A DNA stretch of 64,000 nt, from positions 1 through 64,000 of the forward strand of contig NZ_CADCWD010000015.1 of the NCBI RefSeq assembly GCF_902806315.1, written 5' to 3'. Made by a program: the position numbers and the translations under genes. This stretch comes from an uncultured Sphingosinicella sp. (GTDB taxonomy: Bacteria; Pseudomonadota; Alphaproteobacteria; Sphingomonadales; Sphingomonadaceae). A model generated the notes under the pieces. It saw nothing but the letters and a program-made list of their open reading frames with translations. It was not told the origin of the DNA and made no database searches. Shown here piece by piece: positions 24,712-33,858 of this stretch (position 1 is the first letter of the stretch; each line of letters begins with the position of its first letter).

Positions 24712-25809
24712 TTACTTGGCTCCCACCGGAACGACGGTGACATTGTTGCCGCGGGCGACGCGCACGACCGGACCAGTCGGGCGGGGCGCCTCACGGGACG
24801 CGTTGGGATCGCGGCGGGCGGCGAGGCTCGCCATCGACTCCATCATCTTGCTCATGTCTTGCGAAGGATCGGACTTCTTCTCCGCCCGCGGCACACTGGC
24901 GCGCTGGAAGCGGGAGACTTCCGCACCGACCGTATAGCTCGTGCCCTTGTCGGACGGCTTGGCAGCAACGGCGAGCATCATGCGGCGCTCGGCGGCAGGA
25001 TCGTTACCGTTGGGCACCTGCACCTCGCCCGAGGCGATCGCGCGCTCCAGCTCCGCGGTGTTGTCGGCGATCGAGCGAAGCGCAAGCGAGAGGCTTCCGA
25101 TCTTCTGAGCGACCTGGATCTTCTCGGCGATCTTGGGAGTCGCTTCGAAGGTGACCAGGCGAGACGCGCCGAAGATCGGCTTGCCCTGCGGATCGACCCC
25201 ATAGGTCCTTTTGTCGACGGCAAGTACGCGCATGTTGCGCAGAACCGTCTCGGTGACCTTGAGCGGCGCACCGTCACCGGCGACGTCTTGCGAGAGCATC
25301 ACGTCCACGCGGTCTCCCGGGAAGATGAAGCCGCCGACGCCGGTCGTTGCGGACACGCTTACCGACACGGCGCGCATGCCCGGCCCGAGCGCTGCGGCAA
25401 GGAAGCCGCGCTCGCCCGGCTTGATCAGCGCGCCGTGAGTGAGCGGCTGGCCGGCGGTGATTTCGTTGCGAACGACGGTGCCAAGCAGGTCCGCCGGGTT
25501 GACCGGCTTCTGCTGCTCCGCGGCCTTGGCCTGGTCATCGCCTCCGACGGGGTCGGTGCCCGGCTTGATGAAGTAAGCGTTCTGCACCAGCTCCTTCGGC
25601 CAGGGCTGATAGCGCAGCGCCTCGGCATCGATGATGGTGCCGACGGGAAGGGTACGGGTCGCGACGAGCACTTCCGGGCCCTTGGGCACGACCGGCGTCG
25701 CGGCAGCCTGGGGAGCGCTCGCTCCCGTGAACATGTTCTTCGCCATCACGGCGGTCACCGCCGCAATGACGAGCGCGCCGATCAACAGCATGAGCTTTCT
25801 AACATCCAT
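24712..25809 (-). CDS. cpaB: Flp pilus assembly protein CpaB
   Basis: A periplasmic, membrane-anchored component that works with the secretin CpaC. It has one N-terminal transmembrane helix (LMLLIGALVIAAVTAVMA), a SAF domain (VLVATRTLPVGTIIDAEALR; GQPLTHGALIKPGERG) and the RcpC-like region (GFIFPGDRVDVMLSQDV). 365 residues, with a low-complexity tail. The gene follows cpaA by 48 nt and precedes cpaC by one base. Confidence 0.94.
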   Translation of the reverse strand: MDVRKLMLLIGALVIAAVTAVMAKNMFTGASAPQAAATPVVPKGPEVLVATRTLPVGTIIDAEALRYQPWPKELVQNAYFIKPGTDPVGGDDQAKAAEQQKPVNPADLLGTVVRNEITAGQPLTHGALIKPGERGFLAAALGPGMRAVSVSVSATTGVGGFIFPGDRVDVMLSQDVAGDGAPLKVTETVLRNMRVLAVDKRTYGVDPQGKPIFGASRLVTFEATPKIAEKIQVAQKIGSLSLALRSIADNTAELERAIASGEVQVPNGNDPAAERRMMLAVAAKPSDKGTSYTVGAEVSRFQRASVPRAEKKSDPSQDMSKMMESMASLAARRDPNASREAPRPTGPVVRVARGNNVTVVPVGAK

Positions 25810-25857
25810 GACGCGTGTCGCCTCCCGTCGGGCTCAAATGAGACCCGCCCTTAGTCA

Positions 25858-26325
25858 TCATCCAAATTGGTAAAGAAACCGTTCGCCAATCAGCCACATA
25901 CCGGCAAAGGCAATGGCCACTCCGTACGGAATTTCCGGCTTTCCCTCGTGCTTTGCGAGCCGATGCCGGGCAAGAAACCCGAGTGTCAGCACCCCGCCCG
26001 CGATCGCCATGATCACCAGCAGCTTCACCACCGATCCGAGCGGCAGCCAGAGCCCCAATGCAGCCAGCAGCTTGACGTCGCCGCCGCCCATCATTCCAAC
26101 GTGGAACAGGATGGCGAAGAAGACGAAGACACCGGTGGCAATGCCGATCTGGGTCGCGACATCGGCCCACGACAGGCCCGACATCCACCAGAAGGGGATG
26201 GCGGTGACCGCGATGGAGAGCGTCAGCCAGTTGGGGATGCGGCGCGAACGCAAGTCGCCCGTTGCCGCGATGATCAACATCGCGGCAAGGATGGCGACGA
26301 GAAGATTGGCGCTGACCCCCTGCAT
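25858..26325 (-). CDS. cpaA: Prepilin peptidase CpaA (A24 family)
   Basis: An inner-membrane aspartic protease that cleaves the leader of Flp pilins. The two catalytic aspartates are in GDLRSRRIPNWLT (about residue 23) and in MGGGDVKLLAALGLW (about residue 82, the GxGD motif). It is 155 residues with about five hydrophobic segments, the compact CpaA form lacking a methylation domain. It is the first gene of the leftward Tad operon, and the promoter should lie in 26326-26373. Confidence 0.94.
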   Translation of the reverse strand: MQGVSANLLVAILAAMLIIAATGDLRSRRIPNWLTLSIAVTAIPFWWMSGLSWADVATQIGIATGVFVFFAILFHVGMMGGGDVKLLAALGLWLPLGSVVKLLVIMAIAGGVLTLGFLARHRLAKHEGKPEIPYGVAIAFAGMWLIGERFLYQFG

Positions 26326-26373
26326 GGGAAGCTTTACTAGACTTGGTTACTTGCCAAACCGTAACCGGCTCAG

Positions 26374-27309
26374 ATGCAAGTAATTAACCATGATCGGCGG
26401 GCGCACCCGAGCGGCGCGCGGTTTTCGACCTCGCGGGCGTCGGACGGTTGGAGCCTGCGCCGGATGGACTGGCGGCAACCCCCGGGCGCGGCGCAACGGG
26501 GCAGCCTCGTCTTTGCCGGCGGGCGCGCCGATTTCATCGAAAAGTATCTGGAGCCGCTCGGCCACTGGCACTCGCGGGGCTGGAACGTCACCTCGTTCGA
26601 CTGGCGCGGGCAGGGGCATTCTCGAGGAACCATCGTGGGCGGAAACTTCCGCGATTTCGACCCGCTGGCGAGGGACGCAGGCGAGTTGATCGAGAGCGTG
26701 ATCGCTCAAACTCCGGGGCCTCACGTTGCGGTGGCTCACTCGATGGGTGGGCACTTGCTGCTGCGCGTGCTGGCGGAGCGGCGGCCGTCGCTGGCGGCGG
26801 CGGTGCTGGTTGCGCCGATGCTGGCGGTGAATTCGTCGCCGCTGCCCCGTCGGGTCGGAAGCCTCGTCGCCCGCTGGCTTGCGCGCCTCAGCCCCGAACG
26901 TCCGGTGTGGCGCGAGCGCGCGGGGCTCTCGGGCGATGGCAAAATTCGCCAGGTAAACCTCACGCGCTGCCCCGACCGCTTTTCGGACGAGCATTGGTGG
27001 AAGGAGCGGGAGCCCGGCTTTCACCTCGGTCCTCCAAGCTGGGGCTGGCTCGACGCGGCTTTCCGCTCGACCGCGCGGCACGAGGAGGAGGCGCTGAGAA
27101 GCGTCCACGTACCCGTGCTGCTGCTCGGGACCGACCGCGACCGCCTGGTCAACCCGCGCGCGATTCGCCGGGCCGCGCGGCTGCTGCCGCAATCGGAGCT
27201 GCTGATGTTCAAGGATGCAGCGCACGAGCTTTTGCGCGAGATTGACGAGGTGCGGCTGGAGGCACTGGCCCGAATCGACCGCTTCTTCGACGCGCATGCG
27301 CCCGCATGA
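26374..27309 (+). CDS. Alpha/beta hydrolase, lysophospholipase L2-like
   Basis: A 311-residue serine hydrolase. The nucleophile elbow is AHSMGGHL. The RFNxD-like opening is replaced by SFDWRGQGHSRG, typical of the monoacylglycerol lipase/lysophospholipase group. A late aspartate (LGTDRDRLV) and histidine (KDAAHELLRE) complete the triad. No signal peptide is seen, so it is probably cytoplasmic. The substrate is not known. Start ATG at 26374 gives the usual family N-terminus. It overlaps the oxidoreductase by ATGA and is divergent from the Tad operon. Confidence 0.88.
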   Translation: MQVINHDRRAHPSGARFSTSRASDGWSLRRMDWRQPPGAAQRGSLVFAGGRADFIEKYLEPLGHWHSRGWNVTSFDWRGQGHSRGTIVGGNFRDFDPLARDAGELIESVIAQTPGPHVAVAHSMGGHLLLRVLAERRPSLAAAVLVAPMLAVNSSPLPRRVGSLVARWLARLSPERPVWRERAGLSGDGKIRQVNLTRCPDRFSDEHWWKEREPGFHLGPPSWGWLDAAFRSTARHEEEALRSVHVPVLLLGTDRDRLVNPRAIRRAARLLPQSELLMFKDAAHELLREIDEVRLEALARIDRFFDAHAPA

Positions 27310-28415
27310 AGTTCGACGTCGCCATCATCGGCGCCGGGATGGCAGCCGCGAGCCTCGCCGCCGAACTGGCGCCGCACCTCTCCGTGGCAATCCTGGAGGC
27401 GGAGAGCCATGCCGGCTATCATTCCACCGGCCGGTCGGCCGCTTTCTGGTCGGAAACCTACGGCGGGCCGCTGATTCAGCCGCTCACCAGCGCATCCGCG
27501 GCTTTTCTCGCCAAGCCGCCGGCGGGGTTCGGCGATGGATCCTTCCTGCGGCGACGCCGATCTATCCATGTCGCCCAGGCCAATGAAGCGGCGCTGCTCG
27601 ATATCATGCTCGCCGAGTTCGAAGGGTCCGTCGAGTTGCAGCGTCTCGACCGGCCGGAGCTGGAGCGAAGCATACCGGGCCTCCTCCCGGGCTGGGATGA
27701 AGGGGTACTGGAGCCGACCTGCGCCGACATCGACGTCGCGGCGCTTCACCAGGCCTATCTCGGATCCGCACGCCGAGCCGGAGCGCAGATCATGCTCGAC
27801 GCGCCGCTCGGGCAGGCGCGCCGCTCGAACGGCTGGCGGCTCGAGACCGCGCAACGCGAAGTGGAGGCGGCCATCCTCGTCAATGCGGCGGGCGCTTGGG
27901 CCGATCATGTCGCAGAACTAGGCGAGGTGGCAGCGGTCGGAGTGCGGCCCTACCGCCGCACGATTTCCCAGCTGAGGATCGATCCTCCAGTGCCTGCCGA
28001 ACTGCCGCTGATCATCGACGCGCTCGGGCGTTTCTACTTCAAGCCCGAGGCGGGCGGCCGCCTCTGGCTCAGTCCGCACGACGAGACACCCTGCGAAGCG
28101 TGCGACTCGGCTCCCGAGGAGTATGACGTGGCGCTCGCCATCGACCGCCTTTCGCAAATTGTCGATTGGCGGGTGGAGCGGGTCGAGCATAGCTGGGCGG
28201 GCCTGCGCAGCTTCGCGCCGGACCGGCTGCCGGTCTACGGCTTCGCGGACGAGCGGCGGGACTTCTTCTGGTGCGCGGGGCAGGGGGGCTTCGGCATCCA
28301 GACCGCCCCGGCGGCCGCGAAGCTTGCGGCGGCTTTGCTGCTGGGCATCGAGCCGGATCCGATGGTCGCGGGCATCGACCCCGCGCCTTACCTCGCGACG
28401 CGCTTCACGAATTGA
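27306..28415 (+). CDS. FAD-dependent oxidoreductase of the DAO family
   Basis: A D-amino-acid oxidase-like flavoenzyme of 369 residues. Dinucleotide motif [19 protein letters not shown] at residues 4-22, then [17 protein letters not shown] for FAD. The substrate-domain features are [23 protein letters not shown] and the C-terminal [18 protein letters not shown]. Glycine or D-amino-acid oxidation is possible but cannot be fixed from sequence. It is translationally coupled to the hydrolase (ATGA) and converges on rnhA with a 28-nt overlap. Confidence 0.88.
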   Translation: MKFDVAIIGAGMAAASLAAELAPHLSVAILEAESHAGYHSTGRSAAFWSETYGGPLIQPLTSASAAFLAKPPAGFGDGSFLRRRRSIHVAQANEAALLDIMLAEFEGSVELQRLDRPELERSIPGLLPGWDEGVLEPTCADIDVAALHQAYLGSARRAGAQIMLDAPLGQARRSNGWRLETAQREVEAAILVNAAGAWADHVAELGEVAAVGVRPYRRTISQLRIDPPVPAELPLIIDALGRFYFKPEAGGRLWLSPHDETPCEACDSAPEEYDVALAIDRLSQIVDWRVERVEHSWAGLRSFAPDRLPVYGFADERRDFFWCAGQGGFGIQTAPAAAKLAAALLLGIEPDPMVAGIDPAPYLATRFTN

Positions 28416-28855
28416 GCGGCGGCATCGCAGGCAAGCTTATCGGCGCGCTCATTCTCCGCGTGGCCGGCATGGCCCTTGACCCAGCGCCAGTCGATCCGGT
28501 GCGGCTTGGCCGCTTCCACAAGCTCTTGCCACAGCTCGGCGTTCTTGACCGGCTTCCTGTCGGCCGTCCGCCAGCCATTCTTCTGCCAGCCGAAGACCCA
28601 TTTGGTGATCCCGTCCTTCACGTAATTGCTGTCGGTGGTCAGCGTCACATGGCAGGGCCGCTTCAGCGCCTCCAGCGAGCGGATTGCCGCGAGCAACTCC
28701 ATCCTGTTGTTGGTGGTGAGCGGTTCGCCCCCCGACAGCTCCTTTTCGTGCCCGCCAGAACGGATCACCGCGCCCCAGCCGCCGGGACCCGGATTCCCCT
28801 TGCAAGCGCCGTCGGTGAAGATCTCGACGCGCGTCAGGTCTGGCGCGGTGGACAG
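28388..28855 (-). CDS. rnhA: Ribonuclease HI
   Basis: It degrades RNA in RNA-DNA hybrids. All four catalytic residues are visible: D in [17 protein letters not shown] in [11 protein letters not shown] in [10 protein letters not shown] and D in [14 protein letters not shown] (which also holds the flexible-loop His). No ATG, GTG or TTG is found in frame between the ispH stop region and the conserved VEIFTDG start. Translation probably begins at CTG 28855 or CTG 28837, directly after the ispH stop. The start given here is the first of these and is tentative. Confidence 0.92.
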   Translation of the reverse strand: MSTAPDLTRVEIFTDGACKGNPGPGGWGAVIRSGGHEKELSGGEPLTTNNRMELLAAIRSLEALKRPCHVTLTTDSNYVKDGITKWVFGWQKNGWRTADRKPVKNAELWQELVEAAKPHRIDWRWVKGHAGHAENERADKLACDAAAQFVKRVAR

Positions 28856-28859
28856 AAGG

Positions 28860-29807
28860 TCAGGCCGCTTCGAGGCCGCGTGGCAGCTTGAACACCATCC
28901 GCTCCTCGACGCCTTCGACCGACTCTTCGTGCAGGTCGAAATGGCGGCGGAGCAGCTCGACGACTTCTCGCACGAGCACCTCCGGAGCGGAAGCGCCGGC
29001 GGTGAGGCCCAGCGTTTCGACACCCTCGAGCCATGCGAGGTCGATGTCCGTCGCACGGCCCACAAGCCTGGCAGGAACGCCTTCGCGCTCCGCCACCTCG
29101 ACAAGCCGCACCGAATTGGAGCTGTTGGGAGCGCCGATCACCAGCATCGCATCGCAGCGCTGCGCGATGTTCTTCACCGCCGTCTGGCGGTTCGACGTTG
29201 CGTAGCAGATGTCTTCGCCCCGCGGTCCCTTTATGCTCGGGAAACGGCGCTGCAGGATCGAGATGATCTCCGCCGTATCGTCTACGGAGAGGGTAGTCTG
29301 CGTCAGAAAGGCGAGCGTCTCCCGATCCGCCGGCTCGATTGTCTCGGCATCCTCGGCAGTCTCGACCAGCGACATGCGGCCTTCGGGCACCTGACCAAAG
29401 GTGCCGACCACTTCCGGATGGCCGGCATGGCCAATGAAGAGGATGTGCCGCCCGGCATCCACCAGCCGCTCGGCCTGGCGATGCACCTTCGAAACGAGGG
29501 GGCAGGTGGCGTCGAGATAAGAAAGTCCGCGCGCTTCGGCATTGGCCGGTACTGACTTCGCGACGCCGTGGGCGGAGAACACCACTGGGACTCCGTCCGG
29601 CACCTCGTCGAGTTCGGTCACGAACACAGCGCCCTTGGCCTTCAGGCTGTCGACGACGAACTTGTTGTGGACGATCTCGTGGCGGACATAGACTGGCGCC
29701 CCGTAGCGCTGCAGCGCCAGCTCGACGATATGGATCGCCCGGTCGACTCCGGCGCAAAAGCCGCGCGGCGCCGCGATCAGCAGGTTGAGTGGTTTCTTCG
29801 AACTCAT
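28860..29807 (-). CDS. ispH: 4-hydroxy-3-methylbut-2-enyl diphosphate reductase
   Basis: The last enzyme of the MEP isoprenoid pathway, making IPP and DMAPP with a 4Fe-4S cluster. The three cluster cysteines are in [13 protein letters not shown] (C18), [11 protein letters not shown] and ICYATSNRQ. The active-site glutamate lies near [10 protein letters not shown], and [18 protein letters not shown] is the family C-terminus. ATG at 29807 gives the normal [16 protein letters not shown] opening. 315 residues. rnhA follows almost without a gap. Confidence 0.96.
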   Translation of the reverse strand: MSSKKPLNLLIAAPRGFCAGVDRAIHIVELALQRYGAPVYVRHEIVHNKFVVDSLKAKGAVFVTELDEVPDGVPVVFSAHGVAKSVPANAEARGLSYLDATCPLVSKVHRQAERLVDAGRHILFIGHAGHPEVVGTFGQVPEGRMSLVETAEDAETIEPADRETLAFLTQTTLSVDDTAEIISILQRRFPSIKGPRGEDICYATSNRQTAVKNIAQRCDAMLVIGAPNSSNSVRLVEVAEREGVPARLVGRATDIDLAWLEGVETLGLTAGASAPEVLVREVVELLRRHFDLHEESVEGVEERMVFKLPRGLEAA

Positions 29808-29926
29808 GGCTTCCGTATGTCCCACGCCCGCTCGCGCTCTAGGCCATTGCTTGCGGCGGTGAAAGGCGCTTCCTATGATCCTGCCCGTCGGCTAGGCCGG
29901 CGAGCGTCTCAAGAGATCGGGGATCC

Positions 29927-30571
29927 GTGCCTGTGTTCAAGTCAAAAGCGGCAATTGTCGCGCTTCTTCCTTTGATTCTCCTTGGCTGCAGCCGCCAGGG
30001 CGAGATCACGAACCTGGGCATCATCACCACGCGGACGGCCTGTCCGACCGTCGCGATCCCGGCGGCGCTCGGCGACGTCACCTTGTTCAATCCGGCGAAC
30101 AGCCGCGATGCGAACGCGATCGACGTGGTGGCGAACATCACCAACGTCCGTTCCACCTGCGACGACAGCGGCGAATATGTCGTGACCAACGCCACGTTCG
30201 ACGTTCAGGCGCAGCGCCGCCATCCGCGTGGCGACCGTGAGGTGGTGCTCGAATATTTCGGAACCGTGGTGCAGGGCGGCAGCAACGTCGTGTCCAAGCG
30301 GCTTGGCCGCGTCGGTCTACGCTTCGCCGACGGTGAGATCCGCGCCAGCACGTCGGGCGCGACCACCGCGCAGGTGCTCCGCTCCGCGGCCACGCTGCCG
30401 GAGGATGTGCGCAAGCGGATCACCCGCCAGCGCAAGCCCGGAGATGCCGATGCGGCGATCGACCCGCTGTCGGATCCCACCGTCCGTGCGGCGGTCCAGC
30501 GCGCCAGCTTCGAGCTGCTGGTCGGTTTCCAGCTTACGGCCGAGCAGCTCGCTTACAACGCCACCCGTTAG
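29927..30571 (+). CDS. Conserved lipoprotein of unknown function
   Basis: A 214-residue exported lipoprotein with lipobox LILLGCS (cysteine at about 21). The body contains two cysteines (RTACPT; VRSTCDD), several beta-strand-like segments and the motif VLEYFGTVVQGG. No family is recognised with confidence, and similar proteins in sphingomonads are annotated only as hypothetical. GTG at 29927 is used as the start, with GTG at 29933 possible. It is upstream of the glycine riboswitch but separated from it by about 95 nt, so it probably belongs to another transcript. Confidence 0.78.
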   Translation: MPVFKSKAAIVALLPLILLGCSRQGEITNLGIITTRTACPTVAIPAALGDVTLFNPANSRDANAIDVVANITNVRSTCDDSGEYVVTNATFDVQAQRRHPRGDREVVLEYFGTVVQGGSNVVSKRLGRVGLRFADGEIRASTSGATTAQVLRSAATLPEDVRKRITRQRKPGDADAAIDPLSDPTVRAAVQRASFELLVGFQLTAEQLAYNATR

Positions 30572-30663
30572 TGCGTTGACTTGGCTGGCGGCTGTCGTCA
30601 CAGCGGCCGGGTCGCCGATCTTGGGTTCTCATCGAAATCACAGTTCGATGGGTTCGTAGATCG

Positions 30664-30870
30664 GGTGACGCGCGGGAGAGTTTGGCGGCGAAAGCCGCCG
30701 GCGCCGAAGGAGCAACCGCCCCGGAATCTCTCAGGCAAAAGGACCGCGCGGCCACAAGACACTCTGGAAAGCGTCCGCCGGAGCCTGTGCGCGAAGGTGA
30801 ACCACCGAAGGGGTAAGCCCGCCCGTCGCACGGCGCGTGAAAGCTCTCAGGTCCAGTGACAGAGGGGGTT
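30664..30870 (+). promoter_or_regulatory. Tandem glycine riboswitch upstream of gcvT
   Basis: Two successive glycine aptamers. The first (about 30668-30752) has GGGAGAG, the GCCGAAGGAGCAA core and AATCTCTCAGGCAAAAGGACC. The second (about 30765-30870) has GCCGGAGCC, CACCGAAGGGGTAAGCCC and AAGCTCTCAGGTCCAGTGACAG. This is the standard two-aptamer arrangement. It sits 56 nt before the gcvT start. No T-run hairpin is obvious after it, so control may be by ribosome access rather than termination. Glycine binding normally turns gcv expression on. It accounts for most of the gene-free stretch 30572-30925. I see nothing definite in 30572-30660. Confidence 0.94.
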
Positions 30871-30925
30871 TCGGTATCCTGAAGGTCCGCCTTGGACCTG
30901 CCGAGACGCGCCTTTGGAGACTGGA

Positions 30926-32035
30926 ATGAGCGAAGCCGAAAAGACCCTCCCTCTCGATCAATGGCATCGCTCGCGCGGAGCCCGCATGGTGCCGTTCGCC
31001 GGCTACCACATGCCGATCCAGTACGAGGGCATCATGGCCGAGCATCGCTGGACCCGCGAGTCGGCCGGTCTGTTCGACGTCAGCCACATGGGACAGCTCA
31101 CCATCGCCGGCAGCGAGCTGGACGCGGCGCTCGAGAGGCTTCTCCCGGCCGACATGTCGCTCGTGAAGGATGGGCGCCTCCGTTACTCGCTGCTGCTGAA
31201 CGATCATGGCGGCATCATCGACGACCTTATGGCAACCCGCCGCGGCGACACCTTCTACCTCGTCGTGAACGGCGCGACCAAGGAAGGCGACATCGCCCAC
31301 CTCCAGCAGCGGCTTCCCGGGACGGTCGCGCTGACGCACATGACCGAGCAGGCGCTGCTCGCGCTCCAGGGGCCGAAAGCCGAGCAGGCGCTGAGCCGTA
31401 TCGCGCCCGGCGTCGAGGAACTCGGCTTCATGACTGGCGGCAGCTTCTCGATCGGCGGCGTCGACGCGTGGATCAGCCGCTCGGGCTATACCGGCGAGGA
31501 CGGCTTCGAGATTTCCGTGTCCGCCGCCGACGTGACGCGCGCTGCGGACCTGCTCACCGAGCAGGCTGAAGTGAAGCCGATCGGCCTTGGCGCGCGTGAC
31601 TCGCTTCGGCTGGAAGCGGGCCTTCCACTCTACGGCCACGACCTCGACGAGCAGACCACGCCGGTCGAAGCGGACCTCACCTTCGCCCTTTCCAAGCGGC
31701 GCCGCGCCGAAGGCGGCTTCCCGGGCGCGCAGCGCATCCAGTTGGAACTTGAGCAGGGAACGATCACCCGACGCGTGGGTCTAGCCGTCGAGGGCCGGCA
31801 GCCGGTCCGTGAGGGCGCCATGGTCGTGGACGGCGAAGGCAATGACATCGGCCGCGTCACCAGCGGCGGCTTCTCGCCGATGCTCGAAGCGCCGATCGCG
31901 ATGGCCTATGTGCCCGCCGCGATGGCCGCGCCCGGCACCCAGATCACTTTGTCGCAGCGCGCCAAGCTCTTCCAGGCGCGGGTCGTGCCGACGCCCTTCG
32001 TCCCCCACCGCTACCACCGCAAGGGAGCCGCTTGA
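30926..32035 (+). CDS. gcvT: Glycine cleavage system T protein (aminomethyltransferase)
   Basis: It transfers the aminomethyl group from lipoylated GcvH to tetrahydrofolate, releasing ammonia and methylene-THF. The 369-residue protein shows FAGYHMPIQYEGIMAEH, the family DVSHMGQ segment with the catalytic-domain aspartate, YTGEDGFEI and LRLEAGLPLYGHDLDE. ATG at 30926 has a GGAG site at good spacing. The in-frame TTG at 30914 is not needed. The gcvH ATG follows the stop without a gap. Confidence 0.97.
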   Translation: MSEAEKTLPLDQWHRSRGARMVPFAGYHMPIQYEGIMAEHRWTRESAGLFDVSHMGQLTIAGSELDAALERLLPADMSLVKDGRLRYSLLLNDHGGIIDDLMATRRGDTFYLVVNGATKEGDIAHLQQRLPGTVALTHMTEQALLALQGPKAEQALSRIAPGVEELGFMTGGSFSIGGVDAWISRSGYTGEDGFEISVSAADVTRAADLLTEQAEVKPIGLGARDSLRLEAGLPLYGHDLDEQTTPVEADLTFALSKRRRAEGGFPGAQRIQLELEQGTITRRVGLAVEGRQPVREGAMVVDGEGNDIGRVTSGGFSPMLEAPIAMAYVPAAMAAPGTQITLSQRAKLFQARVVPTPFVPHRYHRKGAA

Positions 32036-32407
32036 ATGAACACCTATTTCACCAAGGAACATGAATGGATCCGCGTCGAGGGTGACACGGCGACGGTCGG
32101 CATCACCGACTTCGCTCAGGCGCAATTGGGCGACGTGGTGTTCGTCGAGGTGCCGTCGGAAGGCACGCAGCTCCAGAAGGGCAAGGAAGCGGCCGTCGTC
32201 GAGTCGGTAAAGGCTGCCTCCGACGTCTACGCTCCCGTCAGCGGTGAAGTCGTCGAGGGCAATCAGGCGCTGGTCGACGACCCCGCGCTCGTGAACAGCG
32301 CGGCCGAGGGCGACGGCTGGTTCTTCAAGCTCAGGCTTTCCGACAATTCGGAGCTGAACGGCCTGATGGGCGCCGACGAATACAAGGCCTTCTGCGACAG
32401 CCAGTGA
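32036..32407 (+). CDS. gcvH: Glycine cleavage system H protein
   Basis: The lipoyl carrier that shuttles the aminomethyl intermediate among the P, T and L proteins. 123 residues, with the lipoylation lysine in [18 protein letters not shown] (about residue 62) and the typical [20 protein letters not shown] opening. The stop overlaps the start of a 28-codon ORF as GTGA. The L protein gene is not in the window. Confidence 0.97.
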   Translation: MNTYFTKEHEWIRVEGDTATVGITDFAQAQLGDVVFVEVPSEGTQLQKGKEAAVVESVKAASDVYAPVSGEVVEGNQALVDDPALVNSAAEGDGWFFKLRLSDNSELNGLMGADEYKAFCDSQ

Positions 32408-32490
32408 CCGCATCCACCCTCCAGCGCCCCGACGGCAGCTGGTTTGCCGATTATGTCCGCCTCCGCTTCACGATGAGAAAGCCCCTCTAG
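32404..32490 (+). CDS. Possible 28-aa peptide between gcvH and gcvPA
   Basis: A short ORF exactly fills the gap: GTG at 32404 overlaps the gcvH stop (GTGA) and TAG at 32488-32490 is followed at once by the gcvPA ATG. The product begins [20 protein letters not shown] and ends RKPL. It could be a translated coupling leader that carries ribosomes from gcvH to gcvPA, or a remnant. No function is known to me. Confidence 0.45.
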   Translation: MTASTLQRPDGSWFADYVRLRFTMRKPL

Positions 32491-33858
32491 ATGCGCTATC
32501 TTCCTCTTGCCGAAGCCGACCGCCGCGAGATGCTGCGGACGGTTGGCGCGAATTCGGTCGACGACCTGTTCGTCGACGTTCCCGAAGCCGCACGTCTGAG
32601 CGGCAAGATCGAGGGCCTGGCCGATCATGCCAGCGAGCTCTCGGTCGAGCGGCAGCTCGGCACCCTGGCGCGCCGGAACATGGTGGCGGGCGAAGTGCCC
32701 TTCTTCATCGGCTGCGGCGCCTACAAGCACCATATTCCCGCCAGTGTCGATCACCTGATCCAGCGCGGCGAGTTCCTGACCAGCTACACGCCGTATCAGC
32801 CCGAGATCGCGCAAGGGACGCTGCAAGCCTTGTTCGAGTTCCAGACGCAAGTCGCGCGCCTCTACGGGTGCGATGTCGCCAATGCTTCGATGTACGACGG
32901 ATCGACCGCTTGCTGGGAGGCGATCAGCATGGCCCGGCGCGTCACCCGCCGCGGCAAGGCCATGGTCTCGGCGGGCCTGCATCCGCACTACGTCTCCGTG
33001 GCGAAGACGATGGCGAAGTTCACGGGCGATACGCTCGACATCGCGCTGCCGCAGCTGACCGACGGCGCTCCCGGCGATGACATGGAGCGGCTGCTCGGCG
33101 GGATCGACCGCGAGACCAGCGCGGTCGTGGTCCAATATCCCAACATCCTCGGCCACATCACGGACCTGTCCGAGCTCGCCGCCCGCGCTCACGCGGCGGG
33201 CGCCCTGCTGATCGCCGTGGTGACGGAGCCCGTGGCACTGGGCCTTGTTCGCTCGCCGGGCGAGATGGGCGCCGACATCGTCGTGGGAGAAGGCCAGGCG
33301 ATCGGCGTCGGCCTCAATTTCGGCGGCCCCTATGTCGGCCTGTTCGCCTGCAAGGAGAAGTTCGTTCGCCAGATGCCGGGGCGCCTGTGCGGCGAGACGG
33401 TGGATGCGGAGGGGAAGCGCGGCTTCGTGCTGACGCTCTCGACCCGCGAGCAGCATATCCGCCGCGAGAAGGCGACTTCCAACATCTGCACGAACAGCGG
33501 CCTCTGCGCGCTGGCCTTCTCCGTCCACATGACGTTGCTGGGGGAGAAGGGGCTGCGGCAGCTTGCCGAACTCAATCACGCCAAGGCTATCTTGGCGGCG
33601 GAGCGCCTGGCTCAAGTGCCGGGCGTGGAGCTGGTGAGCGGCGCCTTCTTCAACGAGTTCACGCTGCGGCTGCCGAAGGAGGCTCGGCCGGTCGTGCGAG
33701 CGATGGCGGAGCGCGGCGTGCTCGGCGGGGTGTCGCTGGGCCGTCTTTTTCCCGGCGCGGAAGCCCTGCAGAACGGCCTCGTTATCGTCGTCACCGAAAC
33801 CGTCACAGATCAGGATGTCGAGGCGCTGGCCGGCGCGCTCGAGGAGGCATTGGCATGA
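32491..33858 (+). CDS. gcvPA: Glycine dehydrogenase (decarboxylating) subunit 1
   Basis: The N-terminal half-enzyme of the split glycine cleavage P protein (455 residues). Typical motifs: [49 protein letters not shown] and [11 protein letters not shown]. It acts with subunit 2, which holds the PLP lysine, to decarboxylate glycine. It ends ATGA overlapping gcvPB. The P protein is split in two, as in many alphaproteobacteria, rather than a single chain of about 950 residues as in E. coli. Confidence 0.97.
   Translation: MRYLPLAEADRREMLRTVGANSVDDLFVDVPEAARLSGKIEGLADHASELSVERQLGTLARRNMVAGEVPFFIGCGAYKHHIPASVDHLIQRGEFLTSYTPYQPEIAQGTLQALFEFQTQVARLYGCDVANASMYDGSTACWEAISMARRVTRRGKAMVSAGLHPHYVSVAKTMAKFTGDTLDIALPQLTDGAPGDDMERLLGGIDRETSAVVVQYPNILGHITDLSELAARAHAAGALLIAVVTEPVALGLVRSPGEMGADIVVGEGQAIGVGLNFGGPYVGLFACKEKFVRQMPGRLCGETVDAEGKRGFVLTLSTREQHIRREKATSNICTNSGLCALAFSVHMTLLGEKGLRQLAELNHAKAILAAERLAQVPGVELVSGAFFNEFTLRLPKEARPVVRAMAERGVLGGVSLGRLFPGAEALQNGLVIVVTETVTDQDVEALAGALEEALA

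Noticed and set aside
30572-30660. Terminator after the lipoprotein gene
   Set aside because: I looked for a stem followed by a T-tract and saw none that was convincing.
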